Positions 49,147 to 62,874 of a DNA stretch of 64,000 bases are shown piece after piece. Position 1 is the stretch's first letter. Each line of letters begins with the position of its first letter. The notes beneath the pieces were generated by a model. That model did no database searches and was not told the DNA's origin. It saw nothing but the letters and a program-made list of their open reading frames with translations. The DNA lies in the NCBI GenBank assembly GCA_033675545.1, contig JAWDGP010003945.1, positions 15,001 through 79,000 of the forward strand, in the 5' to 3' direction. The translations under genes and the position numbers were made by a program. Source of the stretch: Elysia crispata (taxonomy: Eukaryota > Mollusca > Gastropoda > Plakobranchidae).

Positions 49147-52100
49147 GTAACTGTTATCGTTAAGTCAGTAACTGTTTTCGTTAAGTCAGTAACTGTTATC
49201 GTTAAGTCAGTAACTGTTATCGTTAAGTCAGTAACTGTTATCGTTAAGTCAGTAACTGTTATCGTTAAGTCAGTAACTGTTATCGTTAAGTCAGTAACTG
49301 TTATCGTTAAGTCAGTAACTGTTATCGTTAAGTCAGTAACTGTTATCGTTAAGTCAGTAACTGTTATCGTTAAGTCAGTAACTGTTATCGTTAAGTCAGT
49401 AACTGTTATCGTTAAGTCAGTAACTGTTATCGTTAAGTCAGTAATTATTATCGTTACGTCAGTAACTGTTATGGTTAAGTCAGTAACTGTTATGGTTAAG
49501 TTAGTAACTGTTATCGTTAAGTCAGTAACTGTTATGGTTAAGTCAGTAACTGTTATCGTTAAGTCAGTAACTGTTATCGTTAAGTCAGTAACTGTTATCG
49601 TTAAGTCAGTAACTGTTATCGTTAAGTCAGTAACTGTTATCGTTAAGTCAGTAACTGTTATCGTTAAGTCAGTAACTGTTATCGTTAAGTCAGTAACTGT
49701 TATCGTTAAGTCAATATCTGTTATCGTTAAGTCAGTAACTGTTTTCGTTAAGTCAGTAACTGTTATCGTTAAGTTAGTAACTGTTATCGTTAAGTCAGTA
49801 ACTATTATCGTTAAGTCAGTAACTGTTATCGTTAAGTCAGTAACTGTTATTGTTAACTCAGTAACTGTTATGGTTAACTCAGTAACTGTTATCGTTAAGT
49901 TAGTAACTGTTATGGTTAAGTTAGTAACTGTTATCGTTAAGTCAGTAACTGTTATGGTTAAGTTAGTAACTGTTATCGTTAAGTCAGTAACTGTTATGGT
50001 TAAGTTAGTAACTGTTATCGTTAAGTCAGTAACTGTTATCGTTAAGTCAGTAACTGTTATCGTTAAGTCAGTAACTGTTATGGTTAAGTTAGTAACTGTT
50101 ATCGTTAAGTCAGTAACTGTTATGGTTAAGTTAGTAACTGTTATCGTTAAGTCAGTAACTGTTATCGTTAAGTTAGTAACTGTTATGGTTAAGTCAGTAA
50201 CTGTTATGGTTAAGTCAGTAATTGTTATCGTTACGTCAGTAACTGTTATGGTTAAGTCAGTAACTGTTATGGCTAAGTTAGTAACTGTTATCGTTAAGTC
50301 AGTAACTGTTATCGTTAAGTCAGTAACTGTTATCGTTAAGTCAGTAACTGTTATCGTTAAGTCAGTAACTTTTATGGTTCAGTTAGTAACTGTTATCGTT
50401 AAGTCAGTAACTGTTATGGTTAAGTTAGTAACTGTTATCGTTAAGTCAGTAACTGTTATGGTTAAGTTAGTAACTGTTATCGTTAAGTCAGTAACTGTTA
50501 TCGTTAAGTCAGTAACTGTTATCGTTAAGTCAGTAACTGTTATCGTTAAGTCAGTAACTTTTATGGTTCAGTTAGTAACTGTTATCGTTAAGTCAGTAGC
50601 TGTTATCGTTAAGTCAGTAACTTTTATGGTTCAGTTAGTAACTGTTATCGTCAACTCAGTAACTGTTATCGTTAAGTCAGTAACTGTTATCGTTAAGTCA
50701 GTAACTGTTATAGTTAAGTCAGTAACTGTTATCGTTAAGTCAGTAACTGTTATCGTTAAGTCAGTAACTGTTATCGTTAAGTCAGTAACTGTTATCGTTA
50801 AGTCAGTAACTGTTATCGTTAAGTCAGTAACTGTTATCGTTAACTCATTAACTGTTATCGTTAAGTCAGTAACTGTTATCGTTAAGTCAGTAACTGTTAT
50901 CGTTAAGTCAGTAACTGTTATCGTTAAGTCAGTAACTGTTATCGTTAAGTCAGTAACTGTTATCGTTAAGTCAGTAACTGTTATCGTTAAGTCAGTAACT
51001 GTTATGGTTAAGTCAGTAACTTTTATGGTTCAGTTAGTAACTGTTATCGTTAAGTCAGTAACTGTTATTGTTAACTCAGTAACTGTTATCGTTAACTCAG
51101 TAACTGTTATCGTTAAGTCAGTAACTGTTAAGTCAGTAACTGTTATCGTTAAGTCAGTAACTGTTATGGTTAAGTCAGTAACTGTTTTCGTTAAGTCAGT
51201 AACTGATATCGTTAAGTCAGTAACTGTTTTCGTTAAGTCAGTAACTGTTATCGTTAAGTCAGTAACTGTTATCGTTAACTCAGTAACTGTTTTCGTTAAG
51301 TCAGTAACTGTTATCGTTAAGTCAGTAACTGTTATCGTTAAGTCAGTAACTGTTATGGTTAAGTTAGTAACTGTTATCGTTACGTCAGTAACTGTTATCG
51401 TTAAGTCAGTAAGTATTATGGTTAAGTTAGTAACTGTTATCGTTAAGTCAGTAACTGTTATAGTTAAGTCAGTAACTGTTATCGTTAAGTCAGTAACTGT
51501 TATCGTTAAGTCAGTAACTTTTATGGTTCAGTTAGTAACTGTTATCGTTAAGTCAGTAACTGTTATGGTTAAGTTAGTAACTGTTATCGTTAAGTCAGTA
51601 ACTGTTATGGTTAAGTCAGTAACTGTTATCGTTAAGTCAGTAACTGTTATCGTTAAGTCAGTAACTGTTATCGTTAAGTCAGTAACTGTTATCGTTAAGT
51701 CAGTAACTTTTATGGTTCAGTTAGTAACTGTTATCGTTAAGTCAGTAACTGTTATCGTTAAGTCAGTAACTTTTATGGTTCAGTTAGTAACTGTTATCGT
51801 CAACTCAGTAACTGTTATCGTTAAGTCAGTAACTGTTATCGTTAAGTCAGTAACTGTTATCGTTAAGTCATTAACTGTTATCGTTAAGTCAGTAACTGTT
51901 ATCGTTAAGTCAGTAACTGTTATCGTTAAGTCAGTAACTGTTATCGTTAACTCAGTAACTGTTATCGTTAAGTCAGTAACTGTTATCGTTAACTCATTAA
52001 CTGTTATCGTTAAGTCAGTAACTGTTATCGTTAAGTCAGTAACTGTTATCGTTAAGTCAGTAACTGTTATCGTTAAGTCAGTAACTGCTATCGTTAAGTC

Positions 52101-53907
52101 AGTAACTGTTATCGTTAAGTCAGTAACTGTTATCGTTAAGTCAGTAACTGTTATGGTTAAGTCAGTAACTTTTATGGTTCAGTTAGTAACTGTTATCGTT
52201 AAGTCAGTAACTGTTATTGTTAACTCAGTAACTGTTATCGTTAACTCAGTAACTGTTATCGTTAAGTCAGTAACTGTTATGGTTAAGTCAGTAACTGTTA
52301 TCGTTAAGTCAGTAACTGTTATGGTTAAGTCAGTAACTGTTTTCGTTAAGTCAGTAACTGATATCGTTAAGTCAGTAACTGTTTTCGTTAAGTCAGTAAC
52401 TGTTATCGTTAAGTCAGTAACTGTTATCGTTAACTCAGTAACTGTTTTCGTTAAGTCAGTAACTGTTATCGTTAAGTCAGTAACTGTTATCGTTAAGTCA
52501 GTAACTGTTATCGTTAAGTCAGTAACTGTTATCGTTAAGTCAGTAACTGTTATCGTTAAGTCAGTAACTATTATGGTTAAGTTAGTAACTGTTATCGTTA
52601 AGTCAGTAACTGTTATAGTTAAGTCAGTAACTGTTATCGTTAAGTCAGTAACTGTTATCGTTAAGTCAGTAACTGTTATAGTTAAGTCAGTAACTGTTAT
52701 AGTTAAGTCAGTAACTGTTATAGTTAAGTCAGTAACTGTTATCGTTAAGTCAGTAACTGTTATGGTTAAGTCAGTAACTGTTATCGTTAAGTCAGTAACT
52801 GTTATCGTTAAGTCAGTAACTGTTATAGTTAAGTCAGTAACTGTTATCGTTAAGTCAGTAACTGTTATAGTTAAGTCAGTAACTGTTATAGTTAAGTCAG
52901 TAACTGTTATAGTTAAGTCAGTAACTGTTATCGTTAAGTCAGTAACTGTTATCGTTAAGTCAGTAACTGTTATCGTTAAGTCAGTAACTGTTATGGTTAA
53001 GTTAGTAACTGTTATCGTTAAGTCAGTAACTGTTATCGTTAAGTCAGTAACTGTTATGGTTAAGTTAGTAACTGTTATCGTTACGTCAGTAACTGTTATA
53101 GTTAAGTCAGTAACTGTTATAGTTAAGTCAGTAACTGTTATAGTTAAGTCAGTAACTGTTATCGTTACGTCAGTAACTGTTATCGTTACGTCAGTAACTG
53201 TTATCGTTAACTCAGTAACTGTTATCGTTAAGTCAGTAACTGTTATCGTTAAGTCAGTAACTGTTATGGTTAAGTCAGTAACTGTTATCGTTACGTCAGT
53301 AACTGTTATCGTTAAGTCAGTAACTGTTATGTTTAAGTCAGTAACTGTTATCGTTAAGTCAGTAACTGTTATCGTTACGTCAGTAACTGTTATCGTTAAG
53401 TCAGTAACTGTTATGGTTAAGTCAGTAACTGTGATCGTTAAGTCAGTAACTGTTATGGTTAAGTTAGTAACAGTTATCGTTACGTCAGTAACTGTTATCG
53501 TTAACTCAGTAACTGATATCGTTAAGTTAGTAACTGTTATCGTTAACTCAGTAACTGTTATCGTTAACTCAGTAACTTTTATCGTTAACTCAGTAACTGT
53601 TTTCGTTAAGTCAGTAACTGTTATCGTTAACTCAGTAACTGTTATCGGTAACTCAGTAACTGTTATCGTTAACTCAGTAATTGTGATCGTTACATCAGTA
53701 ACAGTTATCTTTAAGTCAGTAACTGTTATGGTTAAGTGAGTAACTGTTATGGTTAAGTTAGTAACTGTTATCGTTAAGTCAGTAACTGTTATCGTTAAGT
53801 CAGTAACTGTTATCGTTAAGTCAGTAACTGTTATCGTTAAGTCAGTAACTGTTATCGTTAAGTCAGTAACTGTTATGGTTAAGTTAGTAACTGTTATCGT
53901 TAAGTTA
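49147..53907. repeat. 21 bp satellite-like array, about 225 copies
   Basis: Unit GTTAAGTCAGTAACTGTTAT C (21 bp). Because 21 is a multiple of three, a 1422-codon frame stays open on the plus strand (VIVKSVT repeat, 49471-53739) and a 597-codon frame on the minus strand (TDLTITV repeat). Frequent variants are GTTATGG, AAGTTAG, AACTCAG and ACGTCAG. A 1155 bp (55-unit) block is duplicated in tandem. No signal peptide, splice context or non-repeat domain is attached, so it is called a satellite and not a gene. Confidence 0.9.
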
Positions 53908-53909
53908 CC

Positions 53910-54416
53910 AATGTTTACTATTCCTGCCCAGAATTTTAAATGCAACCAAGATGTGATCAGTGCAATATACAAAATCTATCATCAACTTTAATGAAACTTT
54001 GGTATGCATTTTAAACCCCAAAGCAGAATACATAAATCGAAGCCAATCATAGACAGTCCCGCAAGACCGCTAAACCAAATTGAGAACAAAGTAATGCACT
54101 GTAGTAAAGAATTCAACATATTTCTAAGTTTGGCAATTATGTAATAAAACAATAAGCTGCAACCAAAAAAAAAAAAAAATAAAAAACAAAAACAAGGATA
54201 TATATATTACAAAATTTATCCATTATTTTTTTAACTCTAAATCTAAACCTGTGAGAAATATTAAACCTTCGGTTTTAAGGATGGGGGAAAGTATCGCAAA
54301 AATGTTAAGGAATTTAAATTTTTTTTTCTTTTAGTTGAAAAAGGATGGGCCAGAAACGCTGAAAATATTATGTTACTCGTTGGTTTTTTGGAGGTCTTAT
54401 TAGAATTTGAAGAAGT

Positions 54417-54515
<99 letters not shown>

Positions 54516-56644
54516 CTAGTTCCGATGCTGGCTAGCAAAAAGCACAATTCCTATGCTTCAAAATGAAGAATATGAATTAAGCTGAGAAGCATGAATGCTG
54601 TTCAAATTAACTGGCGGGGAAGACATCTACATTGAATAAATGCAAAATTTACAAAATAAAACACTTATATCTTCCAGAGTCAAACAACTCACTACAATAA
54701 AGAAAAGCAAAATTTACAACAAGGAACAGATGGGGAAGACTACTACAGTACAACAATAACAGATGTCTCCTCTAGAGTCATACAACTAAATGAAAGAAAA
54801 GCAAATTTTACACTAAGAACAGATTTACCTGCTCCGAAGCCACTCATAGGACAGTTTTAAAATATTTATAGAACCTTAGGACATTGGAATTCTTCTCATG
54901 TTGTCATGCCAAATATTTTTTTTTCAATAAAGGATAAATCTCAAGGAAAAAAAAAAGAAACTAAATTTGAATGCAATCTTTTAAGCGGCCCTTTTTTCAC
55001 CCTATTTCTCCACCAGGACCACGATGTGGTGCTGATGACACATTACATAGACACAATGCTCAATCTGATGTGTGAGAAAAATTGGTCTGCAATACAAAAA
55101 AAAATATTATCAACCAAAGTTTAATGCTTTTTTTTCATAACCTTCATTACTTAGTTCATAGATCTTTATGCCGGAGCGAATAATGGTGCTGACTGATTTT
55201 GTGTGTGTGTAGATATTATGGTCTTCGGAGGGGAAAAAAAGTCGGATGCTTGATAATGATTTGAACAATCCCCATGCAGTTCATCTCTCCACTGAAGCCG
55301 ATTCTTAGATCTTGACCACTTCTTTTGCAGATATTATGGTTTTGTCGGTATAATCATAGGGTGGCCTATTTATATTCAGAATTCAATTTTAAACAGTGTT
55401 CTTTGAAACGATTAATATAAAAATGAAAGTTGATTAGTTGGAGGTAGTATTTTTTTTTATTCGAAAGTAGCTAGGTATAACATTTTTGCCGACCTAATTT
55501 TTAGCCTTAAACAGAGCCTAGTTTATAAAAAAAATTCTGAAACAACGTGATCTTTGTAAAAAATCTTGATCCAAAGGCTAAGAACATAATTATTCTAAAA
55601 GTTGCAATGATGCCAAAATTTATCCCACAGAGATTCTTGCGTGGATCTTTAAATATTTATCGCAAATAAATTAGCCTATTAGAAGATTTATAGCAGTAGG
55701 AAAATTCGCATAGATCTAGGTAAAACTTGTTTAAATAATTACTTCTAGTCAAACAGTATTTAAAAATCAAATAGAGTCAATTTGCCGAGGCTGGGGTGCG
55801 TGTGTGTATTTAAAGAGGCTTATAAATGAATGGTCTTGATATCTCTCCTTTTACTTAAATGATCCAAATATATGCCTATCCATCTTTACCTCGAATCTAG
55901 ATATCTCGATGATTCTAATTCTAAACACAAAATTAAGATATACGAATTGATTTCTTTTCGAGTAAAGGAAATCGACTTAATAATATTATTATATTCTCTT
56001 CTTTCCCAATCTGTTTTTAGCTCTGAATTTTCGCGTCAAATACATAAAAGGTGCGCTGCCTTGAGGGTATTCTTAGCCCGCAGTTATTTAAACCTAGATC
56101 TACTCATCAAGTCGATGGAGAAAGACGTCAGTTCTTAAAGAATGAAAAAAAATGGCGTGCGAAATTTGTGGTCATAAGTTAGCTTATGTTGATAAACAAA
56201 ACATCGAGGAAAGCAGTTTGCGATGATTTTTTTATGATTTAGAACCTAGGCACATGAGTGCTGTAGACGCCTGCAAAGTTTTATAGGTGTGGGTTGAGTA
56301 ATAACAGTGGAGTTCACGTAAAAAAGCCTCCCAAGTCCGCGTTTATTTATATAGATACTTGTGTCAAAAAGGATTTAAAAAAAAATTCACTTTAATGTAG
56401 TCTATCTAGTAAAAAAAGAAATTAATAAAAAAAAAATGCTTTTAGAAAAAATATTCTAAAACATTTTATGGCGATTGAACTACTTTCATCCAAGAGATGT
56501 ACCAAAATAAAAAAGAAACAAAAAACTCTTGTCTAGATTGAAGAAAAAAAAAACTCGCAAGGCAAATAAAAAATATTTAAAAAAATCAAGAACCAATCCA
56601 AAACGAAACAAAACAAAACAAACAAACAAACAAAAAAAAAACAA

Positions 56645-56704
<60 letters not shown>

Positions 56705-59700
56705 AATCAAACAAACAAACAAACACAAACAAACCGCAATTAAAAAAGAAATTCATAACACTTTTACAATCATGATAGAATCTGGATGAAGTCTATAAAA
56801 ATTCATCTAGGTCTCTGCCTAAAGGATGGTGTTGATCGAGGATACTTTAGATATAAATAATTTGATTCTAGGCTTAAGTCTATTTTAGATTCTTTTCTTC
56901 ATCTAGACGACATCTAGATTTGGAAGTTGATTGGAAACTTCTCAAGATTACCGTTATTTAGATTCTAGATCTAGCTTTAATCCCAGATCATAGATTTATA
57001 CTTAAACCTAGGATTAATATTTTATACTTTCTTCTCGGAATGATATCTCGAAGAAAGAAATATGACAAACTTAATCTTATCTAGATCTACGTAAAATATA
57101 TTAATTATTAGATCTTAATATAGATTTACATCCATATTAAAAAAAAACTAGAAAGAAAGAAAAAGCATCATTAATTGTTGGAAACTTGTCAGCAACATTT
57201 ATCTCTAAGCTTTGATGATACTCTCAGGCACCAAAGAAACCGGGAGAAAATGAAAGTAAAAGAGTGCACTTAGCTACTGGATCACCAGGTATTTTGGTCA
57301 TGCTTTTGTATTTACGCTGGAGAAGGTCGAATGTATTTCAGTTTTTAATTTTCTTTTTCAAAATTTTATTCTACTAGATCTAATGCAAAGCAAAATGGTT
57401 TTTTTTTTAAATATTTTTGTTACAAAAAAAAGAATACTCTAATTTGTTCAAAAAGAGTTATCCTATGTTAATATTCGAAAACCCTTACAATAATGCTTCA
57501 ACTGTTTTCTTGGTTTATAAAAAAAAAAAAAAAAATTTGGGAAGAAAAAATTAATGGAAATAATTGTAATAAATATACATGAATATTCAAATGCAAGTTT
57601 TAGCCGAAATCCATAACTTTCCTTCATTTTTTCCGCTTGGACACTCATCTTGGCTGATCAAAACTCATTAAACTTCATTACTGTACATTGAGTGGTTTTG
57701 TAGCAGTTAAGGAAAAGAGAAACTAAAGTTGCTTTTCATAATAAAAATGTCGATAAGAAAAGATGTAGTAGCTAAATCAGTAAATGAACAATGCCGTTTA
57801 ATTCTCGAGAAATAAAGAACATAGTTGAAATATGAGTGAATAAAGAATACATATTCAATATCGCGGGAAAAAAATGTCACGGTATGCGTAAATAAAAAAG
57901 GCAGTTTCAATATCAGGCAGTAAAGAATGTATCTGTTATAGCGGTTACAAGAGATGTAGTTTCAATAAGGTGAAAAAATCAGTTACCATGCCAAGAACAA
58001 AATATGGATGAACAAATTCAATTGAACTTCCTTTTTTAGAAGATAAACAAAAAGCTAAGTATGTCCGTCTGTCCTTAGTCAGTCCCCCAGAGAAATAATT
58101 GTTATCCGCAGTCTAATCAACATGCTTTTTTGACAAAGTTTATTCATTAAATAACGTGCCGTGCGAAAGCTAGAGAAAAGTGTTTTACATTCTTTATTTC
58201 AATCTTTAAAGATCTGTTTAATTCCTGAAATTAGGATATTATTTGGCCAATTCTGAATGGAACAACCTTTGTCTAAAGGCGAGCCTCTTACTTCGCTCCA
58301 GTATTGAGACTTAGCCTGGGGAACAAGGTAGCAGGTGAGCTACTGCGGCTGTAAGCTGGGCAGCTGAGCTTGTCTTAAAAAACCACCAGGCCTGGCTTGA
58401 TCTCCAGGAAGTACTACACTGTCTCATTAATCAGTGCATGTACCACTGACTATCACCCAACGTTACAAGATGGTGAAAGTGATAAACTAAATACTGAGGT
58501 AAACCCGACCTAGAGTGCAGTGTAAATAGGGAAAGAGAAAGTGGTAGCACAAGAGGCAGAATATAACTCGTTGAAGGATAGCCTGCACACAACATAAGCT
58601 TTATGCGAGAGCTGTTCATCTAGCTTAAACTTTTTTTTTTATTTTAAGAGTCATTTTTTTGGACGCTTTCTCTTGCCAAGACTGGTTACACATTATACAG
58701 AAGAGAATTTACTATTGATTTGCGTTATATGCATAGAATTTTTGTGTATAATTTTCACTTGAGTCCAATTCATTTAAGAAGTCTTCATCACAAAATAGAA
58801 CGAGAAAGAGGGGAATCAATAATTTTGTTTTTATTGTTGTAAAGTTATGCTGAAGTCAGGTTAAGGACAGGTATGACAAGACAGTTTACGAATATGTATT
58901 CGTTGAAATAAAAAAAAAAAAAAGAAATGTCAGCGCTGTCAACGTATAGAAAACTGGCAGGCAAGGACGCGCAGTTTTAGGACTTTACAAGAAATAATTG
59001 GGCTGGATCACATAGCAGGCATGACTCAGTCTATAATCGTAATAAAACCAATAAGCTGGTGCTTCTTAATAATTATGTCTCCTTATACTGCCCACTGCCT
59101 CTATTGCCATGGCAATGGAGTTTATAGATATATGGAGAAACAATTAGAATCATCTGATAAAACAATTAGAATCATCTGATATGATGGGGGCTTAAAAGAA
59201 GAAAAACCGTGGGGATGTCATGATCGTTGGAAGAAAGTTTTGATGTGTTTATTTTACACCATGCTTAATTCTTTATAAAGTCCAAACATTGTTTACTTTT
59301 GTATCGGACACTATAACTAACCCGTCACTTCAAATTTGTTACGGAAACTTGAAGACCGCTTCCAGGCAAGCTTTACGCAGCGAACATTTTGATATTGGTC
59401 CAGCTATATGCAACTGTAATATTCAATTGGAGTTATATTTCAACTATACTCGGAAATAACTTTGTAAATGCTTGAGTCTTGTTTGATGAATCTGCAGACA
59501 ATGATCAGGTCAGGTGATAATCAACAAATATTTTAATAATGTATTAACAGAAGTAACTGGAAGTTATCAAACCAACGTTCAGGCAATGTCTAGAAAGTGG
59601 AAACTAAAATGCCACAGCTCCAGCAATCTATAATTTATCATAAGATGCAGTGTCTGAGCAAGAGGGGCTCTCATCTGGGCATGGGAATAGAGGAGACCAG

Positions 59701-60290
59701 CCCGATGTCTCGTATACTTGACATTGTTATGGTGAGGATATAATAACCCGAAAAATAATGACGACGATGGTGTCGGCAACAGAGATGATAATAATAATAA
59801 TTGTGGTACTGAAAGAAGCAACAATGACAATGATGATGATCATAGCTATGACGATTATAAAATAATGGTGTTAAAAGAACACTTAATTAGATATTGTTCC
59901 ACTAACACTAAGAACGGAGTGACAAGACAAATAAAGACGTTTGTAGTGGGGAAGGGTCTTGGCGGTCATACCTTGTCATCCTGTCTTGGCGTTTTTTCAA
60001 GAACCATCTATCAACCACTTGAAGAATGCTATGTGAGCCACACCTGGTGCTTGTATTTTCAGTTCGTGGTTAAAAGGTTTGCTGAAAGGCAATCGAACTT
60101 GTCGCATGATGGTTGGGATAGACCTGAGAAAATTAAAGTATGGTAGAAATTCCAACCAGTTAACGGGCACTTGAGTTCTGAATACTCGTGTCGATGTTTT
60201 AAACATCAGACTGAAATGTTTAGTGAAATTAGAAAGAGGAAGTCTCACCTGGGCGTGGGGGGAGATGGGTTGTAAGTTCATGTTGGAAAT

Positions 60291-60389
<99 letters not shown>

Positions 60390-61985
60390 CGTTGCTGACA
60401 AGAGGCTGGAAGAGAATTGATGAAAGAAATAGGACAGGAAAACAGAGAGGTAAGCTGAAGTGGCAAAGAATATTGGCTTTTTTTCGTTGTTGCAAGATTT
60501 TTCAATTGAAATGCGTCAAACTATGGCGATAGGCACTTGTGAAAATTGTATTGAACCTTGAGGTTTGAAGATCATTCAGTTACATTCTGGGTTTTTCCCC
60601 TCATTTTTGCCCTACTCGAGGGACGACATTTGGTGTTACGAGTATAATGATTCGACAAGACCCAACATGAGAAATAGTTACTTACTCAAGAATGGTGTCT
60701 CCGTCATAAGGGGAGGCTAGGGTTTGTTTACTAGATTCAAAGAAAAGTAGAATATGCAATAGGAGTATGTGGCCCTGGAAAAATTAAAAGAACAGTTAAA
60801 ATAATCGAATTTTATTGAGGTGGAATATTAATAATATGAACGCAAAGGACATTTGTGTGAACTTGTCGTCAATGATATTTTAAATTATGAGACCTTGGAA
60901 GAACTAAAAAAAAAAGGACTAAATTAGAATCACTAGCAATAACGAGAAAATGTGTTGCAAGGATATATAAAATAAAGATTTTTTTTAAAGCCGTTACTTA
61001 ACAAGGCAACAATTGTCATAAGTAAAGGATAACAAGTGACGATAATGATGTGAGCTTTGAATATTCACCGCTGTGGGTGAATAAATTTGGAACTTGACCT
61101 TCTCAACCATGACCTGAATGTGGACTGGGGTGGTGCGCAGGTCGAAGATAACTCCCAAAGCGGACAGACTTTGTCAGGCAATCGATAAACAAAGGATTAT
61201 ATTTTACAATAGGAAATCTTTGGTTGGATTCCTGGGAGGCCTGGTTGACACAACCTCTCTTCCTCCGAATAGTGCTTTAAAAAACAAGACGCGACTCTGA
61301 GGAGCTACAATTAAATAGCGGAAAAAGGTGGAGCCTGAGGCCATTAGGAAAAAGATGAATAGAAAAACCAATATAAGGAGAGAAAACTGAGCTTTGCAGA
61401 GATGCAACGGAAAGAGAGAGGCGAGAAAAGGTGTGTGTGTGTGTGTGTGGGGGGGGGCATGAATTAAAAACACCACTTGAGCTTCATTCAAAATACCTAG
61501 AGATTTGTATAAGGCTCTAGCACCACCTCAGTGTCATGAAAAGTGGTGCTAATTCTCTCTTACAGATTCTAACGATTCAAATGCTAACATTTCCACTTGA
61601 AGAGGGAGCTGCGAGGCCTTGAACATTTCCAGAGATGGCCTACTGTTTGCAGATGCGCTCTGCCTGATGAAGGGGAGCTCTGCATTGGTGAGACACTGTA
61701 GCATGTTGACATGCTCCGGTAAGGAAAAACAGTGTAACAAGTGCCGCATGAAATCGTTTTGCATAATAATCAGAGAAGAAGATATTTCAAGGTGAAGTTC
61801 AAAGAAAGATTGCTGTTTCTTCCGAGGTTTAAAAAAGTCCGGCTACAGACTGATTTGAAATTTTTTGGTGTTAGTAGTTCTTGGATTGCAAATTCTTCAA
61901 GAACTTCCTTTTTTGGGAATTATAATACATGTACTGATAAAAAATATATTGAAAAAAAAGGTTAACCAAAAGAAAGCCGGAGGGT
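53910..61985. other. Gene-poor AT-rich DNA
   Basis: No gene recognised. Contains (GA)n at about 54416-54514, (CAA)n at about 56646-56704, an eroded AATAAAGAA(T/C)AT-like repeat at about 57740-57980, and (GA)n at about 60296-60388. TCTAGATCTA-type strings are frequent at 56.8-57.1 kb. Open frames here are short or repeat-driven. Confidence 0.5.
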
Positions 61986-61989
61986 AAGA

Positions 61990-62064
61990 GAGAGAAAAAT
62001 AGTAGAATAAGGTAGAGTAGAGAGAGAGACAGAGAGACACAGAGAGAGAGACAGACAGAGAGAC

Positions 62065-62155
<91 letters not shown>

Positions 62156-62166
62156 GACAGAAATAG

Positions 62167-62212
<46 letters not shown>

Positions 62213-62230
62213 AGAAGAAGGGAGAAACAG
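61990..62230. repeat. (GA)n/(GACA)n microsatellite inside a LINE remnant
   Basis: GA, GACA and GATA steps on the plus strand. It interrupts or borders the minus-strand LINE frame that ends near 62255. Confidence 0.9.
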
Positions 62231-62249
62231 AGCAAGAGAGGGAGATACA

Positions 62250-62870
62250 GAGAGCATATATCCATATATTCCAGTTGGAAATATAACAATTGTCAAGAGT
62301 CTCAGTTTTGCGCCTGTATATTGCCCTCTCCAGATAGAAATCATTCTTGTTAGCATTGCTGTCGCATTGCCAGCCTTCTTTTTATTCTTAGATTGCTTTT
62401 TCTGATGGCTTCAATTCTACCACTGGAATATTGAAAACTGTGTCCTCTCCACCAGTAGTTAATACAGCGTCTTCCTTACGTTTGTCTGTGTCCATTATTT
62501 GTTTTTCTTTACATTTAGATTCAACCCTTTTTCATTATTTTGTTATTTGCCAGAGTTAACAAAATTTCTTAAGCCTTTCCGTGTTTTGGCTAGTAGTACA
62601 GTGTGATCTACATATCTCAAAACTTTCAGACGTAGCCCTTGTACAGAGTGCTCTTTATATTCACCATTTCTGTAGTCATGTGCTGCATCTCTCATGATTC
62701 CTTCTGTGTAGATCTTTACTGAAAAGGGGAGGTGATAATATGTATTCCTACTTTACTCCTTTTGTACCAGGACATCATTCTGTTGTTCCACTGTCTAATT
62801 TTACCGCTGATTGATGGCCGCCGTAAAGCGATCCAATAAGGCCAATGATTTTCGGATGAAAATTCATTTC
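62250..62870 (-). mobile_element. Decayed LINE (non-LTR retrotransposon) reverse transcriptase fragment
   Basis: Reading the minus strand from about 62870 down: IIGLIGSLYGGHQSAVKLDS, then a degraded GxKxG segment, then SVKIYTEGIMRDAAHDYRNG, VLRYVDHTVLLAKTRKGL (the catalytic YADD box, here YVDH) and TRMISIWRGQYTGAKLRLLT followed by IFPTGIYG. This is the order of the palm and thumb of LINE-type reverse transcriptases. Several frame changes and stops show that it is dead; the catalytic Asp pair is altered. The clade was not determined and both ends are lost. Confidence 0.75.
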
Positions 62871-62874
62871 CTGA

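Noticed and set aside
55872-56138. 88-codon frame as a small protein gene
   Set aside because: AT-rich region with TCTAGAT motifs; no homologous pattern recognised.
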